A DNA stretch of 64,000 bases from contig NC_092193.1 of NCBI RefSeq assembly GCF_043641665.1, forward strand, positions 23,289,883 to 23,353,882. Reading direction: 5' to 3'. This DNA comes from Enoplosus armatus. Its lineage: Eukaryota > Chordata > Actinopteri > Centrarchiformes > Enoplosidae. This document shows positions 36,004 through 47,800 of this stretch, in pieces. Below the pieces are notes generated by a model. That model made no database searches. It had not been told where the DNA came from and saw nothing but the letters and a program-made list of their open reading frames with translations. Both the position numbers and the translations under genes were made by a program. Within the stretch, counting starts at the first letter, position 1, and each line of letters begins with the position of its first letter.

Positions 36004-37443
36004 CTATATATATATATATATATATATACAAACACACAAAGTATATAAAGTGGGTTCAGTTCTAAAAAGGAGCTGGCTGAACTTTTTCAGAATGTGGCGG
36101 GGGGGGGGGGGGGGCAAGTAATATTATTCCTTTTTAAAAGGAGCAGTAAGTAAAAAGTAACTTATTACACTTCCTGAGTAACTTGGCCAACACTGTTGAC
36201 TCGTAAAAAAAAAAAAAAAAAAAAAGAGCAGTTACCTCTTCCTCCGTTGCTCCCCGTCAGTCCCTCTTTACCATAGCGATCGTATATGCTCCGCTTGTTG
36301 GCTGGAAGAGGAAAGTAGAATTTAGAAATACAACAGCGATCGAAGTCAGAAACACGAGGACTGCTGGAGGGGAGAAACTCTCGTGCAAAAAGTTGAGATA
36401 CGAACCATCTGACAGGACTTCATAGGCCTCCGAGAGCTCCTTGAACTTCTTCTCAGCCTCCTCCTTGTTCTCCGGGTTCTTGTCAGGGTGCCACCTCAGG
36501 GCAAGCTTTCTGTACCTACACCGGGGCGGAGGGATTGCTCGTTACGGTCAACTGTGCGGCATCAATTCAGCTGTTATTAAGACTGTTTTTTACCTCAGAG
36601 CTGTATGGAGTTTACTGCTAAAGCAAACCCCGACATTAATGGTGTTCAACGGGAGGGCCATGGGGTGGCTTTTATTGTGACGCAGACAGAGGAAACGCAA
36701 TGTATTTGTGTCACAGAGATTAACTAATGAAAACCAAACTTCTCAGAAAAAACACTTGAACAAACATCGGCGTGATAAGAACTACCTGAAATGACAGAAA
36801 ACATCTTTGGGGGAAATGTATTTGACGTGTCATTTGATTTTTTTTAGTTGGGGGGCGGGGCTCGACATGTTTTGGCTTCACTTTTGGAGGAGCTGTCATG
36901 TCGTCCATCTTTATATACGGCCTATGACTTCCTCACTGACCGTAAGGTTTATTGTGTGTTCTCATTTTGGAGGAAAGAGCTGAGAAACGTCATAGAACGT
37001 TCAAAAATAAGAAGGCAGCCATTGATGAGGAACAACAAAACTAAATTCCAAGGAGGTTATGTATAATAATATACAGAATATCCACAATTTAAACTGAGAA
37101 GTACGGATGATCAAACTCACAAGTGGGTTTTAATGACGCTTTAATCATTCTGCAGGTCAAAAATTGCTACTTTTGAGCAATTTGACCAGATTTTTGTCTG
37201 ACAGACTGTCTGTCCGCTAAGACCAGAAATGTAGCGGTGTGTCCTGCTCTCAGGTGGAAGGCTTCACGTGAGGCGAGCCGCGACCGCTTGGTCCCTCGCA
37301 CGCTCTCATTAACCTGTTGTGACTTGTGACGCGCGCTGCGACGCTGCCAGGTGTGCAGGTGAAACGGTATCAACTCACGCTTTCTTTATGTCGTCTGCAG
37401 ACGCATCTCTTTGTACTCCTAAAAATTGGTAGTAGTCCACCAT
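33828..37443 (-). CDS. dnajb6: DnaJ homolog subfamily B member 6
   Basis: HSP40 co-chaperone that stimulates HSP70 and, in mammals, suppresses polyglutamine and amyloid aggregation. Seven coding exons on the minus strand: 37443-37379, 36515-36406, 36301-36236, 35592-35482, 35403-35257, 35168-34952, 33933-33828; phases agree at every junction and give 273 residues. J domain ~1-70 ([18 protein letters not shown] at 31-33), then Gly/Phe-rich region with [20 protein letters not shown], the FTSFSSTSF segment, and [20 protein letters not shown] leading to the C-terminus [12 protein letters not shown]. These match human DNAJB6 isoform b (241 aa). The extra length is mainly in residues 167-216: repeated MGH units and an 11-Gly run. 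The ATG has an acceptable context (CATCATGG). A longer nuclear isoform is not visible. Confidence 0.95.
34480..34555 (+). repeat. Short dispersed repeat, copy 2 (dnajb6 intron)
   Basis: GTTTTGGCTTCACTTTCAGG, then GGTCATGTCGTCCATCTTTA and TATATACAGTCAATGG. A separate block, AAAATGACAGAAACTATCTT, at 34104-34135 corresponds to the left part of the copy at 36775. Confidence 0.65.
35782..35832 (-). repeat. Retroelement-like 3' tail in a dnajb6 intron
   Basis: ATCAGAATCAGAATC followed by AATACTTCATTAATCCCCG resembles a reverse-oriented fish LINE 3' end with a hexanucleotide tail. Only the tail remains. Confidence 0.35.
35971..36029. repeat. CA and TA microsatellite
   Basis: CA units at 35971-36000 followed by TA units to 36029, in a dnajb6 intron. 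A 16-base G run follows at 36099-36114. Confidence 0.95.
36775..36930 (+). repeat. Short dispersed repeat, copy 3 (dnajb6 intron)
   Basis: Most complete copy: ATGACAGAAAACATCTTTGG, TGTATTTGACGTGTCATTTG, GGGGCGGGGCTCGACATG, TTTTGGCTTCACTTTTGGAG and CTGTCATGTCGTCCATCTTT followed by ATATAC. It lies in the first dnajb6 coding intron, antisense to the gene. Confidence 0.65.
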
Positions 37444-37484
37444 GATGAGTGGATGCGGGGAGAAACTTCAGCCAACGCGATGAA

Positions 37485-38990
37485 CCTGAAAGAACAAGGA
37501 AGAGCAGCAGACCCATCACCGGTTGCACATGTCTCTGAGCTGTGAGCAGTTCAACCAAAAGACGTTTTTCTTCGCAGATTGTTTTTCTTTGAATGCGCAT
37601 GGACAGAAATGCGCACGGTCATGTGTTCAACAAAAGGCCCCTTTGTGGCTACTGGTTCATAACAGAGTCTCTGGTGCACTGAGTCGGTCTGAACTGGTCT
37701 AAGGCAGCAGCAAAAGGGAGGAGGTGGACTGAAGTAGACAATGGGGACATTCAATAACCAAATCCGCCATTTCGGTGACTCAGCCATCAAATCATCACAG
37801 AATTATTTGTACCCCCCCCCCCCCCCCCCCCCCGCAAAGAAAAACAATCCCAAAAGACATATTTATGTATTTCTGTGTCATTGTATTGTCAACTGTACTT
37901 TCGGGGGTGGGGGGGCTTGTGGAACTGCCAGAAACTTCTCTGTTGTGGACTGAAAACTCATAAGTTCAGACGGCACCTTGGCCCGTGAATGCAGCACTTG
38001 AAGCCGTTCAGCATATATGGAGAAAGGCTAACTAAATGTAAAATTAATGATGCGAAGTTTATGAATTATTTTGGAGACATACAAAGCACGGCAGCTTAGA
38101 GCATTGTGCATCACGGGGAAAATAGTTTTTGTATGATTCTCTAGTGAGAATGTGAATATTGCCTAACAGAATCGTGCGTCAAAACACGTGCATTTCCATC
38201 AGGAAAGTCTTCCCTAAAATAGCCTTCATCTCGTCTCGTCTTTGTGCAGCGGTTCTTCTTCTTCTTCCCCGTGTTTATGTTATTTACCAACAACCGATGC
38301 TAACCAATGGTAGGGCTGCTGGGCATGGAGCCTTACGTAGAGCGACTTAACTATGCCCATGTCCCTGACTTATCGCGACACGGCATCATTTTAAAAAGGT
38401 CCAGCATAGCGTTAGCTTGAAGACACGTAGGACAAACTGGTGCCTTTAACGCCAACCATCCGAACCTGACCTCCATACAGGCTGTTTCAGCTAGCTTGTT
38501 TATCTCTGTCACCATGGATGGCTGCTGCTGCTGCTGCTGCTACCAGGATAACATTGACATGAATAGAAGGAGCCATTGCACTCACTAGCAGCGCACCTTT
38601 AAAACGTAGCGTGTCCAGTAATTCCCAAATTGAGGAATACAATCTACGACTGGATTTGGTTTTGTTTGTGGCGGTAGCTGCTGGTAGCTGCTTCCCTTCG
38701 GCGGACCTGACGTTTAAGCTCGTTAGAGCGTTGTCTTAGCTCCGCTTAGCAGTTGGTGTTAAAACATCATTAGCCACGTTAGCTGTCCCGTCAAGGCACT
38801 CTTACCCGATTCAAGTCCAGCTGCCCGTGGTCTCACACAGATGTGGGACAGATACACAGTCTGTTGCTGAGGCTGTGGCAGAGGCTAAACAGGTTTATTC
38901 ATGTTCGGCAGTCTGCAGGTTGTCCGATTAGACGCAACGTCTTGTTTCTTCCGCTTCGTCTTCTTCTTCTTTCTCCTCATTACTCTTTTC
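37485..38990 (-). promoter_or_regulatory. dnajb6: Probable dnajb6 5' leader and promoter region
   Basis: The ATG-containing exon has an acceptor, TTGTTCTTTCAG|GTTCATCG, and begins at 37485. A good donor, TTGAATCGG|GTAAGAG, ends at 38806 and suggests a non-coding first exon just upstream of it. A CTG run lies at 38523-38541. A 22-base C run lies at 37812-37833 in the intron. Confidence 0.4.
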
Positions 38991-39056
38991 TTGTCTGTTG
39001 GCGGTTATTACAGCCTCCAGGCGCGTTACCGCCACCAACTGGACACAGTGGGCAGC
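38940..39056 (-). mobile_element. Non-LTR 3'-tail relic near the dnajb6 promoter
   Basis: A TTC-rich run followed by TTGGCGGTTATTACAGCCTC and TACCGCCACCAACTGGACAC resembles the 3' end (GAA-type tail in minus orientation) seen at 52212-52310 and 53637-53725. Only the tail is present. Confidence 0.45.
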
Positions 39057-39094
39057 GGCAGAGGAAACGAAACGTCATAACAAGAATATGGGCT

Positions 39095-39625
39095 GTATTC
39101 AAAACCGCCTACTACGCACTACTACAACCACAGATGCAGTATGAATACAGCATACTGCTTTTCATAGTAATATGCAGTATGAAACGGTCAAATCGAGTTA
39201 TAATGCAGTATGCCCGGCCAGGCTTAACGGGTTTCCGGTTTGGGAAGCGGAAGTAATAATCATGCAGGTATTATCCCCCCCGCCGCCGCCGCCTTACGAA
39301 AGTCGGAACAAACTTTTAAATTACACCTTGTACATGGAATATAAATTAAGATTTGGTAACCGGGCTGCTTATCTCTCGCCTCACATTCGTCCAGAAGCAG
39401 ATTTTGGTGAACCGCTGAGGTGAAATAACGTTAATGGCAACCCACCGCCAGCGCTTTGCATTGTGGTCCGATGCGTACGGGGCATTTTTTTTCTCCGCCG
39501 AATCAGTACGACATCCGGGTGTTTTTTTGTGGCGTACTGCATATTTTGCTTTTGTTTACATGCTACATGCTACATTTCGGCCGAATCAGTACGCGCTGCT
39601 AGTACAGTAGACGGTTTCCAATACT
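39095..39625. mobile_element. Foldback-like non-autonomous element upstream of dnajb6
   Basis: The left end starts GTATTCAAAACCGCCTACTA. The complement of the right end starts GTATTGGAAACCGTCTACTG. These form an imperfect terminal inverted repeat, and both sides carry TACTGCATA-type sub-repeats in opposite orientation. It lies between the dnajb6 5' region and the exoc3 3' end. No transposase ORF was seen. Confidence 0.6.
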
Positions 39626-40174
39626 TTCCAAACTGTAGTATACCATCAGTACCAGCTCCATTCTAATTATATCTGTCTTTCATTAAAGGATGCCTATAAT
39701 CTTGATAAAATGACCACTGCAAACTCTGTTTTGATGACAATTTGCCATTTAAAAAAATTGCAACCAATTATTGTGTTACTCTGATAAACCTGCATTATTG
39801 CATTATGCATTATTTATGTGCGACCTACTTCGACACACGTTTTTCATTTTGTGTGCCGTGCGAGTAGGGTAGGGCGAAGTAGCGTACTTCCTGTTGTACT
39901 CAACAATGCCTTTATGGTGTTTGGGGGGGCTATAATATTGGGGCCAGTTTGAGTTCTTCTGTAATGCATCCTCCTGGATTTTATTGCCTTCACCAACTCT
40001 AATTCAAATGAAGAAGGCTTTGTATGGAAGTTCGCTGCGACATCCGCGCACGAGTCAAAGTCACAGCAGTGGCGGAGAAGCAGCAGAATGAGGAGGAAAG
40101 GTAGGAAAAGGAGGAGGAGGAGAAACCATCTCTAATTAGTAGTCATCTCACATATCTTTTTTTACAACTATAAT

Positions 40175-40180
40175 TTTATT
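40175..40180 (-). promoter_or_regulatory. exoc3: Candidate exoc3 polyadenylation signal
   Basis: AATAAA on the minus strand about 190 bases beyond the stop codon at 40367. Confidence 0.4.
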
Positions 40181-40366
40181 ATTTTGTCGAAGCAGACGCG
40201 TGATCAGGATGACAATAAAAACAGCAAATAAAAGGGTGGGGGGTGGTAAATCACAGCAAGCTCCGTTAAACAATTGAAAATAAGTCTTGGGGGATAAAAA
40301 AAAAAAAAAAAGTTTGCTTATGTTATCGTGTCTGAAGAGGTGCTGAAGTAGTGATGGTGACTGGCT

Positions 40367-41193
40367 TTATTTGAGCAGCTTTGCGGTGGCCATGGAGGTC
40401 ATGGTAGTCATGGTCGTCATGGTGATGGTGGGCACGGTGATGTCTTTGAAGATGGGCTGTGTCGCACCGGAGTAGGATACTTTGTTCTCGCTGAGAGTCC
40501 CGATGATCATCTGGCGCATTTCCCTGCTGGCATCACCCCGCACCGCCAGCAATGCCTGGATGTGCTCCTCCCTACGGAGAGCAGGAAGGACAAAACAAAC
40601 TCATCCAAGGCACTTATACAATTGGTGTAATTAATAGCGTTTGTAATGGCTGCATTCCATTTAGGTGTGCCAGTTTAGGGCCCTGGTACGGCGCATGCTG
40701 GGCAGCCGTCATGGCTTACTGGGACCAAGAAATGGCGTAAAGGAGGAATGTGTCAGGAGTAACACGGGTGAGAGGCATATGTGTCCTCTGAAAAAAAAAC
40801 CCAAAAGTGCAGTGCAGTTCATGCAACGCGAGTGTTTCGAGGGCTGGCAGCAGCGTTGGGGAAACTTGAACTGGGTTAAACACTTGCACCTACTACCGTA
40901 CTACGTACAGTTCAACTCCAGAGGTTACATGTGAAAGAAACTTTAGAGCTCACACTGTTTCGAGCCTTAGATATGTATTTTTTTTCTCCAATCTAACTTC
41001 ATATCAGGTGGAAGGGCCTCGAGTTTCAGCTGTGAGCGCCATGTGTACCGTGCGGTCCATAACTGAGCCATGTTGTGGGCTCTGTGTTTCTTCCTTTAGG
41101 GGAGTGGAGTTGTTTAGATTTGTTAGTTGTTTAAGAGCGTTGAAGAAGACGTATCGGTATCAGCAGACACTCAAGGTTGCAGTATAGTAGTAG

Positions 41194-41229
<36 letters not shown>

Positions 41230-43519
41230 CTGATGTCAGGGTATTTGGACACCAGAGTGGTGACCTCCAGGAACAGCAGCGTTGGGTCAGTGAGCTTAAA
41301 CACTTCAGCGATGGCAGCGATGGCACCACAAAGCCGGTCTGTGTCTCCACCCTACGAGAATCAACCAAAGTCAGACATGCCCCTCCGCCCTGTCACACCC
41401 GCGTCTACGGTGCGTTCTAGCGGATCTGTTTGGCCACAGTAAATGCTGGTGTACTACGAAGTGTTTTGACTAGCTTGTTTGCAGATTTGTTAAAACTCAA
41501 CACGCCTGGATAAAGAAGTGAAATGCTGGCGCTGAACGCAAATAATATTGCAGTATAGAAATGATATGGAGAACTCACAGCAGCCAGCTTCCTGAAGAGG
41601 AACTTGAACTGATCAGCCTCTTTGATCATCCTCTCAGCTCCCTCCCTCCTCTCGTCAGCATTTTTGAAGGTGATCCTCTTCTGCATAACTGCTTTGATGT
41701 ACTCCACCACCACCCTGCGCAGGGCCTCGCTCGTCATCTCCTGCGCACACCACAGCCAGCGTGTCACGGGGTCATATCAATAGCCCTCGGTATTACGAAC
41801 ACAAGATGGCACCCAACATTTCCATCGAGTGTCATAGGAATTAAGTAAGCGTCTTTGGAAATGCTCTGTTGAGAGCACCGTGTTCTGCTCCCGTCCTACC
41901 TGATTGAAGGGTTTCTTGATCTTGTTGAAGTCGTTGAAGTAGTCCTCCACCGTCACGCAGATGGTGTCCACAGCGTGAGAGCCTGTCAGCCACTTCCTGG
42001 TCAGCAGCTCATTCAGGTGATGCTGGTCAACGCAAGGTCAAAATCAAAGCACTTAAATGCAGCATTGAGCTTTTTTTTTTATTTTTTTTTTAAATCAGTA
42101 AAAATTCAAAGTTTCGTAGAACCATAGTTACACACGTAACTAACTCTTTGTAATATGGTGAACTGGTCAGTTTCGTGCACACGGTGGAAAGCCTATCGAG
42201 TACGGGACAATATGAGTTGTTTATTGAAGCCCCCGAGCACAATGTTAAAAAGGAATTCATATTTGTCGCGAAACCTTGGTCAGATTTCACATGAATTCAC
42301 TCGCGTGCGCAAATATCTATGTAAAACACAAATTGTTTCGTGGGAAAATAACAAAAGACTCTGCTACAAAAGCATACAGCAAATATAGTTCAGTCAAACA
42401 TTCTTACTTCAAGGTCCAGGAAGACTTCGTCCAATAGGAACTGACATCCCTCCTTGGCCACCTCATTGAGTGTCTTCTCTATGGCGGCATCGCTGTCAGT
42501 GGGCTCTGAGGACTGAGAGTATTTCCTCTTCAGGCTGTTGATGGACTCTCTGAGGAACACGTGGGACAACCATTATGCCTTCAAATGCTGATCCCCAAAG
42601 CGCATATTAATTAACCGAATAGGTTCGGACGAGGCCGAGTCCCGAATGATTTTTTATTACAACCATAATTCTGTAGCACATAAATTTAGCACTTCACTGG
42701 ACAGAATCATCTGGTATAGAGTGGCAGGCCAGTTGTCTCCCATCCCCGTTGGAATTAGTTTATTATTCTAAATGTTTGTATATCGATTACAAGAAAAAAA
42801 AAAACCCTGATCATCTGGAAACTACCACTGTTAAGATGGAAACAACAATGGCAGGGATGGGAAAAGAGAATCACCATGATGGAAAAAAAAAAAAAAGATG
42901 CAGAAACAACAATCCACCTGGTTGTTATTAGCAAAGCTTGCACGCTTTGATGTGTATCACACGGACAGAGCGGGCAGGGGTGGTGGGGTAGCCCCGTCAT
43001 GATACTGCAAGCTGCTGCTATTCAACAACACTTTCACAAGCTTTACTTCTGACTGTCGTGAAAGTCCAAATGATGGCAGTTCTCTACCGCCTGCCACTCG
43101 TTTCTGCCGGTCTACTGGGGGAGTGCCCCAGGGATCCATTTTGGGTCCCGTCCTGTTCTCCATTCATTTATATGAGATAGTCTCTTCTGTGTGTGTTTTA
43201 TACTCTGCTGTGCAGAGCCAAATGCAGCTACGCTCTGACCTGTAGAAAGAGGGTTGTTCTGGATTATGGGCTAAGCCGCTGATTACCAGTCTGACCTCAG
43301 ACTTATAACTGGTGACACTCTATATGATACATCTGACATTGTTACGACCAGAGTCATCATCCGCTGAACGCGTCGGTGCACCAAATGAAATCTTACTTGA
43401 ATGTCTGGCAGTTGTTAATGATGGCTATCATGTACTGCACGTAACACTGAGGTAGCTGTCTGTCTCTCAGGTGCTCCTCCTTGTAGGCCACCGCCGCCTC
43501 TCTGTACCTACACACGGCA

Positions 43520-43550
<31 letters not shown>

Positions 43551-44784
43551 GACACACACATCTATTAGGTTTACACAGTAATTGTTAGAATATAAGGGTA
43601 TAAGGGGAATAAGGGTAACTCTTCCAATTTCGGACATGGGAATGTGAATGTAGGGAGCGCACACACACGTAGGAAAATGAGGTTGTAATACTACGTAGGG
43701 GGTGGGCAATATGGCCAAAATGGCACACGTTATTTTATATCACGATAGCCTACAGTAACTGTTCTGTAAAATCAAGACCACACCATACCTCGTGCTCTGT
43801 GTTTATAATTTCACTCCACGCCTCCATGTTTTCTTGTCACTCTCTTCTTCTGCGGTGGTTGGCAAACCAGCTTAGAGGCACGCTGCCGCCACCAACTGTC
43901 ATTCACGCATTACGTGAGAACGTTACATTGCAAGGCAGCTGAATTTGCGAGATATCTATCTATCTCTATCTATCTATAGTGGACAGCGGTGGAAACGCTA
44001 TTGCCAAATCCCTACCGGTGGACACATCTCTGCTGTTGCACGGTATATACTGTCATATCGCCCAACCCCAACACTACATTGTTTAAAAGGGGACCTATTA
44101 TGCTCATCTCCAGCTCTATATTTTCATTTTGTGACTCCACTAGCGTAGCTTTGCATGATTCACAGTTAAAAAAGTCCTGATTTATCTTCTCCTGGCCCTT
44201 CATGCAGCCCCTCAGTTCACCCTCTGTCTGAAACAAGCCGTTTGAGCTCCTGTCTCTTTAAAAGCCCACTTTCTTCTGATTGGCCGGGCCAAGTTCCGGA
44301 AGTCTTTGGAAGACTTTCCAAAGGCAAACTGTAAACCTAACGTTACTGAGCAACGTTGACATAAACATAAACATCTGGTCTGTGCCTGGAGCAGAGATAC
44401 CATATAAGGACATCCGTGCCTATCTGACATCAGATAGACCTGGCGGTTGAAAAAACTGAAACGGAGTGTTCAGAGCAGTCTGCAGCCTGAGCTTTTGGCT
44501 CACAGGGATTACTTTTACATACCTTTACCTCATTATCTGGCAACTTTGGCAACGTTTAGTATGAATATCCGACATTGTAACATTATATATGTGACAGAAA
44601 AGAAGGAAAAAGCATAATAGGTCATCAAAAAGTATGAAAAAAAAGACCTGATGAGGAAAGTGTTCATCTGTTTCAGGCAGAGCTTCAGAACTTGCTCTCT
44701 GAAATCCCCGTCAATCTGCGCAGCAACTTGCAGGTTCTGCTCAAACATCTGATGACGAGTGAAGGATACAATGAAGACCAGGAA

Positions 44785-44833
<49 letters not shown>

Positions 44834-47800
44834 TGAGATGAGCACTGTGATCTCCAAGAAAATGTTTTCATTACAAAAAGGGTCAGGGAGCAAACAAATG
44901 GTGGCTTCAGGAGGTAAATGTCTGCTACAGTATTCAAATTGAAATACACAAATGCTGTAGCTCATTTACATGAGTTCAGACCACATGTTGTGATGCTCAA
45001 ACTAAAACTGGATCCAGTTTGCTTTGATCATTCTTGACATGGCTCCAGAGCTTAACTGGGGTCTTTTTTTTGTTGTTGCATCGATTCATCTGTCGATTAT
45101 TGTCACGACATCTGCCTACACGACATTCATTTGGAGTTGTTTCTCTGGCCTCTCGGGTGAATGCTAAGTCCAATATTCTCTCTCTCCTTCAGTTCTGCTT
45201 TGGTCTCCAACAACTCCTGAGGGAAATATTAGTTGGCCTGCATGGTCAACATTTCCCCTCTCAGTAAGGCAACACACTAAGTCCGTAGTCACTTAAATCT
45301 GGGAAACCTGTAGGAAAAGTCTCTGAATGTTGTTGGAGTGTCCCCTCCTGAACCGGCACCTGAAACCACCCTCTGTCATTCTCTTCATCCGCTCAGTCCT
45401 ATTCAGGGTCAGGAATACTTCATTCATACTTCATTCATACTTCAAAGTCTGAAGTGGCTGTGTGTGTGTGTGTGTGTGTGTTACCTGAAAGACGATGGCG
45501 GGCAGTGTGGTTTGGTAGTATCCGTCTTGGTCAGCTTCAGGCTCCGTTTCTTTCTGCCAGTCCTTGTTGTCTGTCTCCAGGGCCTTCCGCAGCCAGCCTG
45601 TTATATTACACTGAAGACATGGACAGTCACACAGAGCCTGGGTCCACACTTAACAAACAGATGGTTTGTAACATTGTTCCTGTGCCACTGTAGCCTAGTT
45701 GACTTTCATTCATCATGACACTATGGCATTTTTTTTTTTTTTAATTAAGTTACTGTGATTGGATGGAGCAGGTCTATTTTGAGTGCAGCGCTCACAATTT
45801 CATTATGCGGGGCATCCACCAGCAGGTCCAAATGAAATAAAAAAGGCAGGCATAGTGTGTATGACACAACATTTCAACATGGACGCCCGTGAAACTAGAC
45901 TGGCCGAGCCAATACGCCATTTCAAGCACCTCTGCGACCATTCTGAACTCATGGAGAGAGACCGCCACCACATTTAATAGATAAAAACAGATACATTCCT
46001 CCTCAGCAACAACGAGCTCAAGTGCAGGGTGCGGCCATGTTGGTTTGTGACGATCTTCCGCTGGCGTTTCGGAGAACACCGCAACGGATCGCCCCGTTAA
46101 GCATAAACGCCTCCGTGCAATCTCAAAGATCACGCGACATCTACGGCGGCCTGCTCGTCTTCTTGTTAGTGTGAATGGCGCTTACTGTAAAGGTCTTGAC
46201 GTATTTGCTGAGCAGGTCGTCCACCACGTCCTGAGGCAGCAGAGTCTCCAGCTGGTTGATGTCACACTCTGAAATGAGTTCTGGATGGCCCATCATCTCC
46301 ACACTGAAACACACACACATATAACTATAAATCACCTCCTCCGGTGGGTTCTAATGAACTCTGCGAGCCTGTGGTGACACGCTTTGAGTTAAGGTCTTTT
46401 TCCTCCTAGTCTGAAGTCCAACATAGACAGCAGACCGGTTTAGACTCTCAATGTGTTAGGTAAATCTAACTAATCTAACTAACCAACAGCATCTTAATGG
46501 GGTAAAGCCAGATGGGCTGGTGGTGATGATGGTAACATCAAATACCTGTTTGTAATACCACTGGATTGTTTAAGATGCTCTGAGAAAACAGAGCCCCTAC
46601 ATACCTCTCCCCCCTGAGAGAGCTGTCCCGAATTTTCAGGAATCAGTAGTCCTATCAGACTGAACGACTGACTCAACTGAAGAACTGTTGTCCAATGGCT
46701 GCACTACGTGCGACAAATAAAGCTCAAACTTGACTTGACTGGCATGAGCCTCAAAGTGAAACCTTACAGGAGGTGGAGTGCTGCCCTACTGATCTAATAC
46801 CCTACAGATGTCACAAGTGAAACACCATGTACGCGGACACAGCCTGCGTTTATGTGTGCAGCGTACCTCTTGTACGTGTTGAGGACCCAGGTTAGCAGGG
46901 ACACGATCTCATTAGCCTCCAAGTCCTCAGCGGCCAATTCTTTGACGCGGGTGGACACAGCATTGTGGTAGAGACTGAAAAATCTGGAACACGCGTACAT
47001 ACATGCAAACGCTTACTGGACCGTGTTAATGATAGTGGTACCTTTTTGCAGGTTCCTAATTCATGGTTCAATTTAACACACAATGAACAAACAATTGTTC
47101 TAGCGGCCGATTCATTTCGTATCCGTTACCTGTCGAAAGTGTTGTAGTATGGGGGAAAGCACTGCACCATGAGGTTCTTGACAACGATGAGGTCGTCCAG
47201 AACATATTTCCTAGTTATTTCCAGGAGACGAACCAGCCACATTTTATCAGCCTCTCTCGTCACTGACTGGGTGCCCTCAATGCGCGTGCTAACTGTACCC
47301 TCCAACACCTGCAATAGAAACAGGAAGACAGGAAAAGCACATCGGTTTAGGAGTTTAGAGTCTGTACGGTTGGCCAAAGACCATGTCTTACTGAGGTAAA
47401 GGCAACTAAATACTCCCTTTCACAGCAGATCAAATCAGATTTCACCATTAAATCAAATAGCAAATCTACAATCTACTGTGGGCTCATGACTGTCTCAGTC
47501 ATGATGGTAAACATTGCTTCAAAGCAGCCTCCAGATCATTTGAGAAGAAAGCTGAGTTTTACAAGAGGAGTTCAGAAAAGTCAAGAAGATTCAGAGGAAG
47601 ATGTGTCAGAAGAAGAGTCAGAGGAAGAAGAAGAGTCAGATGAAGAGGAGTCAGAAGAAGAGTCAGATGAAGAGGAGTCAGAAGAAAAAAGAATAATCAG
47701 AAGAAGAGTCAGAAGATAAAGAAGAATCAAAAGAAGAGTTGGAAGAAGAAGAGTCAGAAGAAGAGGGGTCAGAGGAAGAAGTCAGAAGACTCAGAAGAAG

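Noticed and set aside
47486..47719. Glu/Ser-rich plus-strand open frame
   Set aside because: It is a translation of the GAAGAGTCAGAA minisatellite inside an exoc3 intron and has no splice or domain support.
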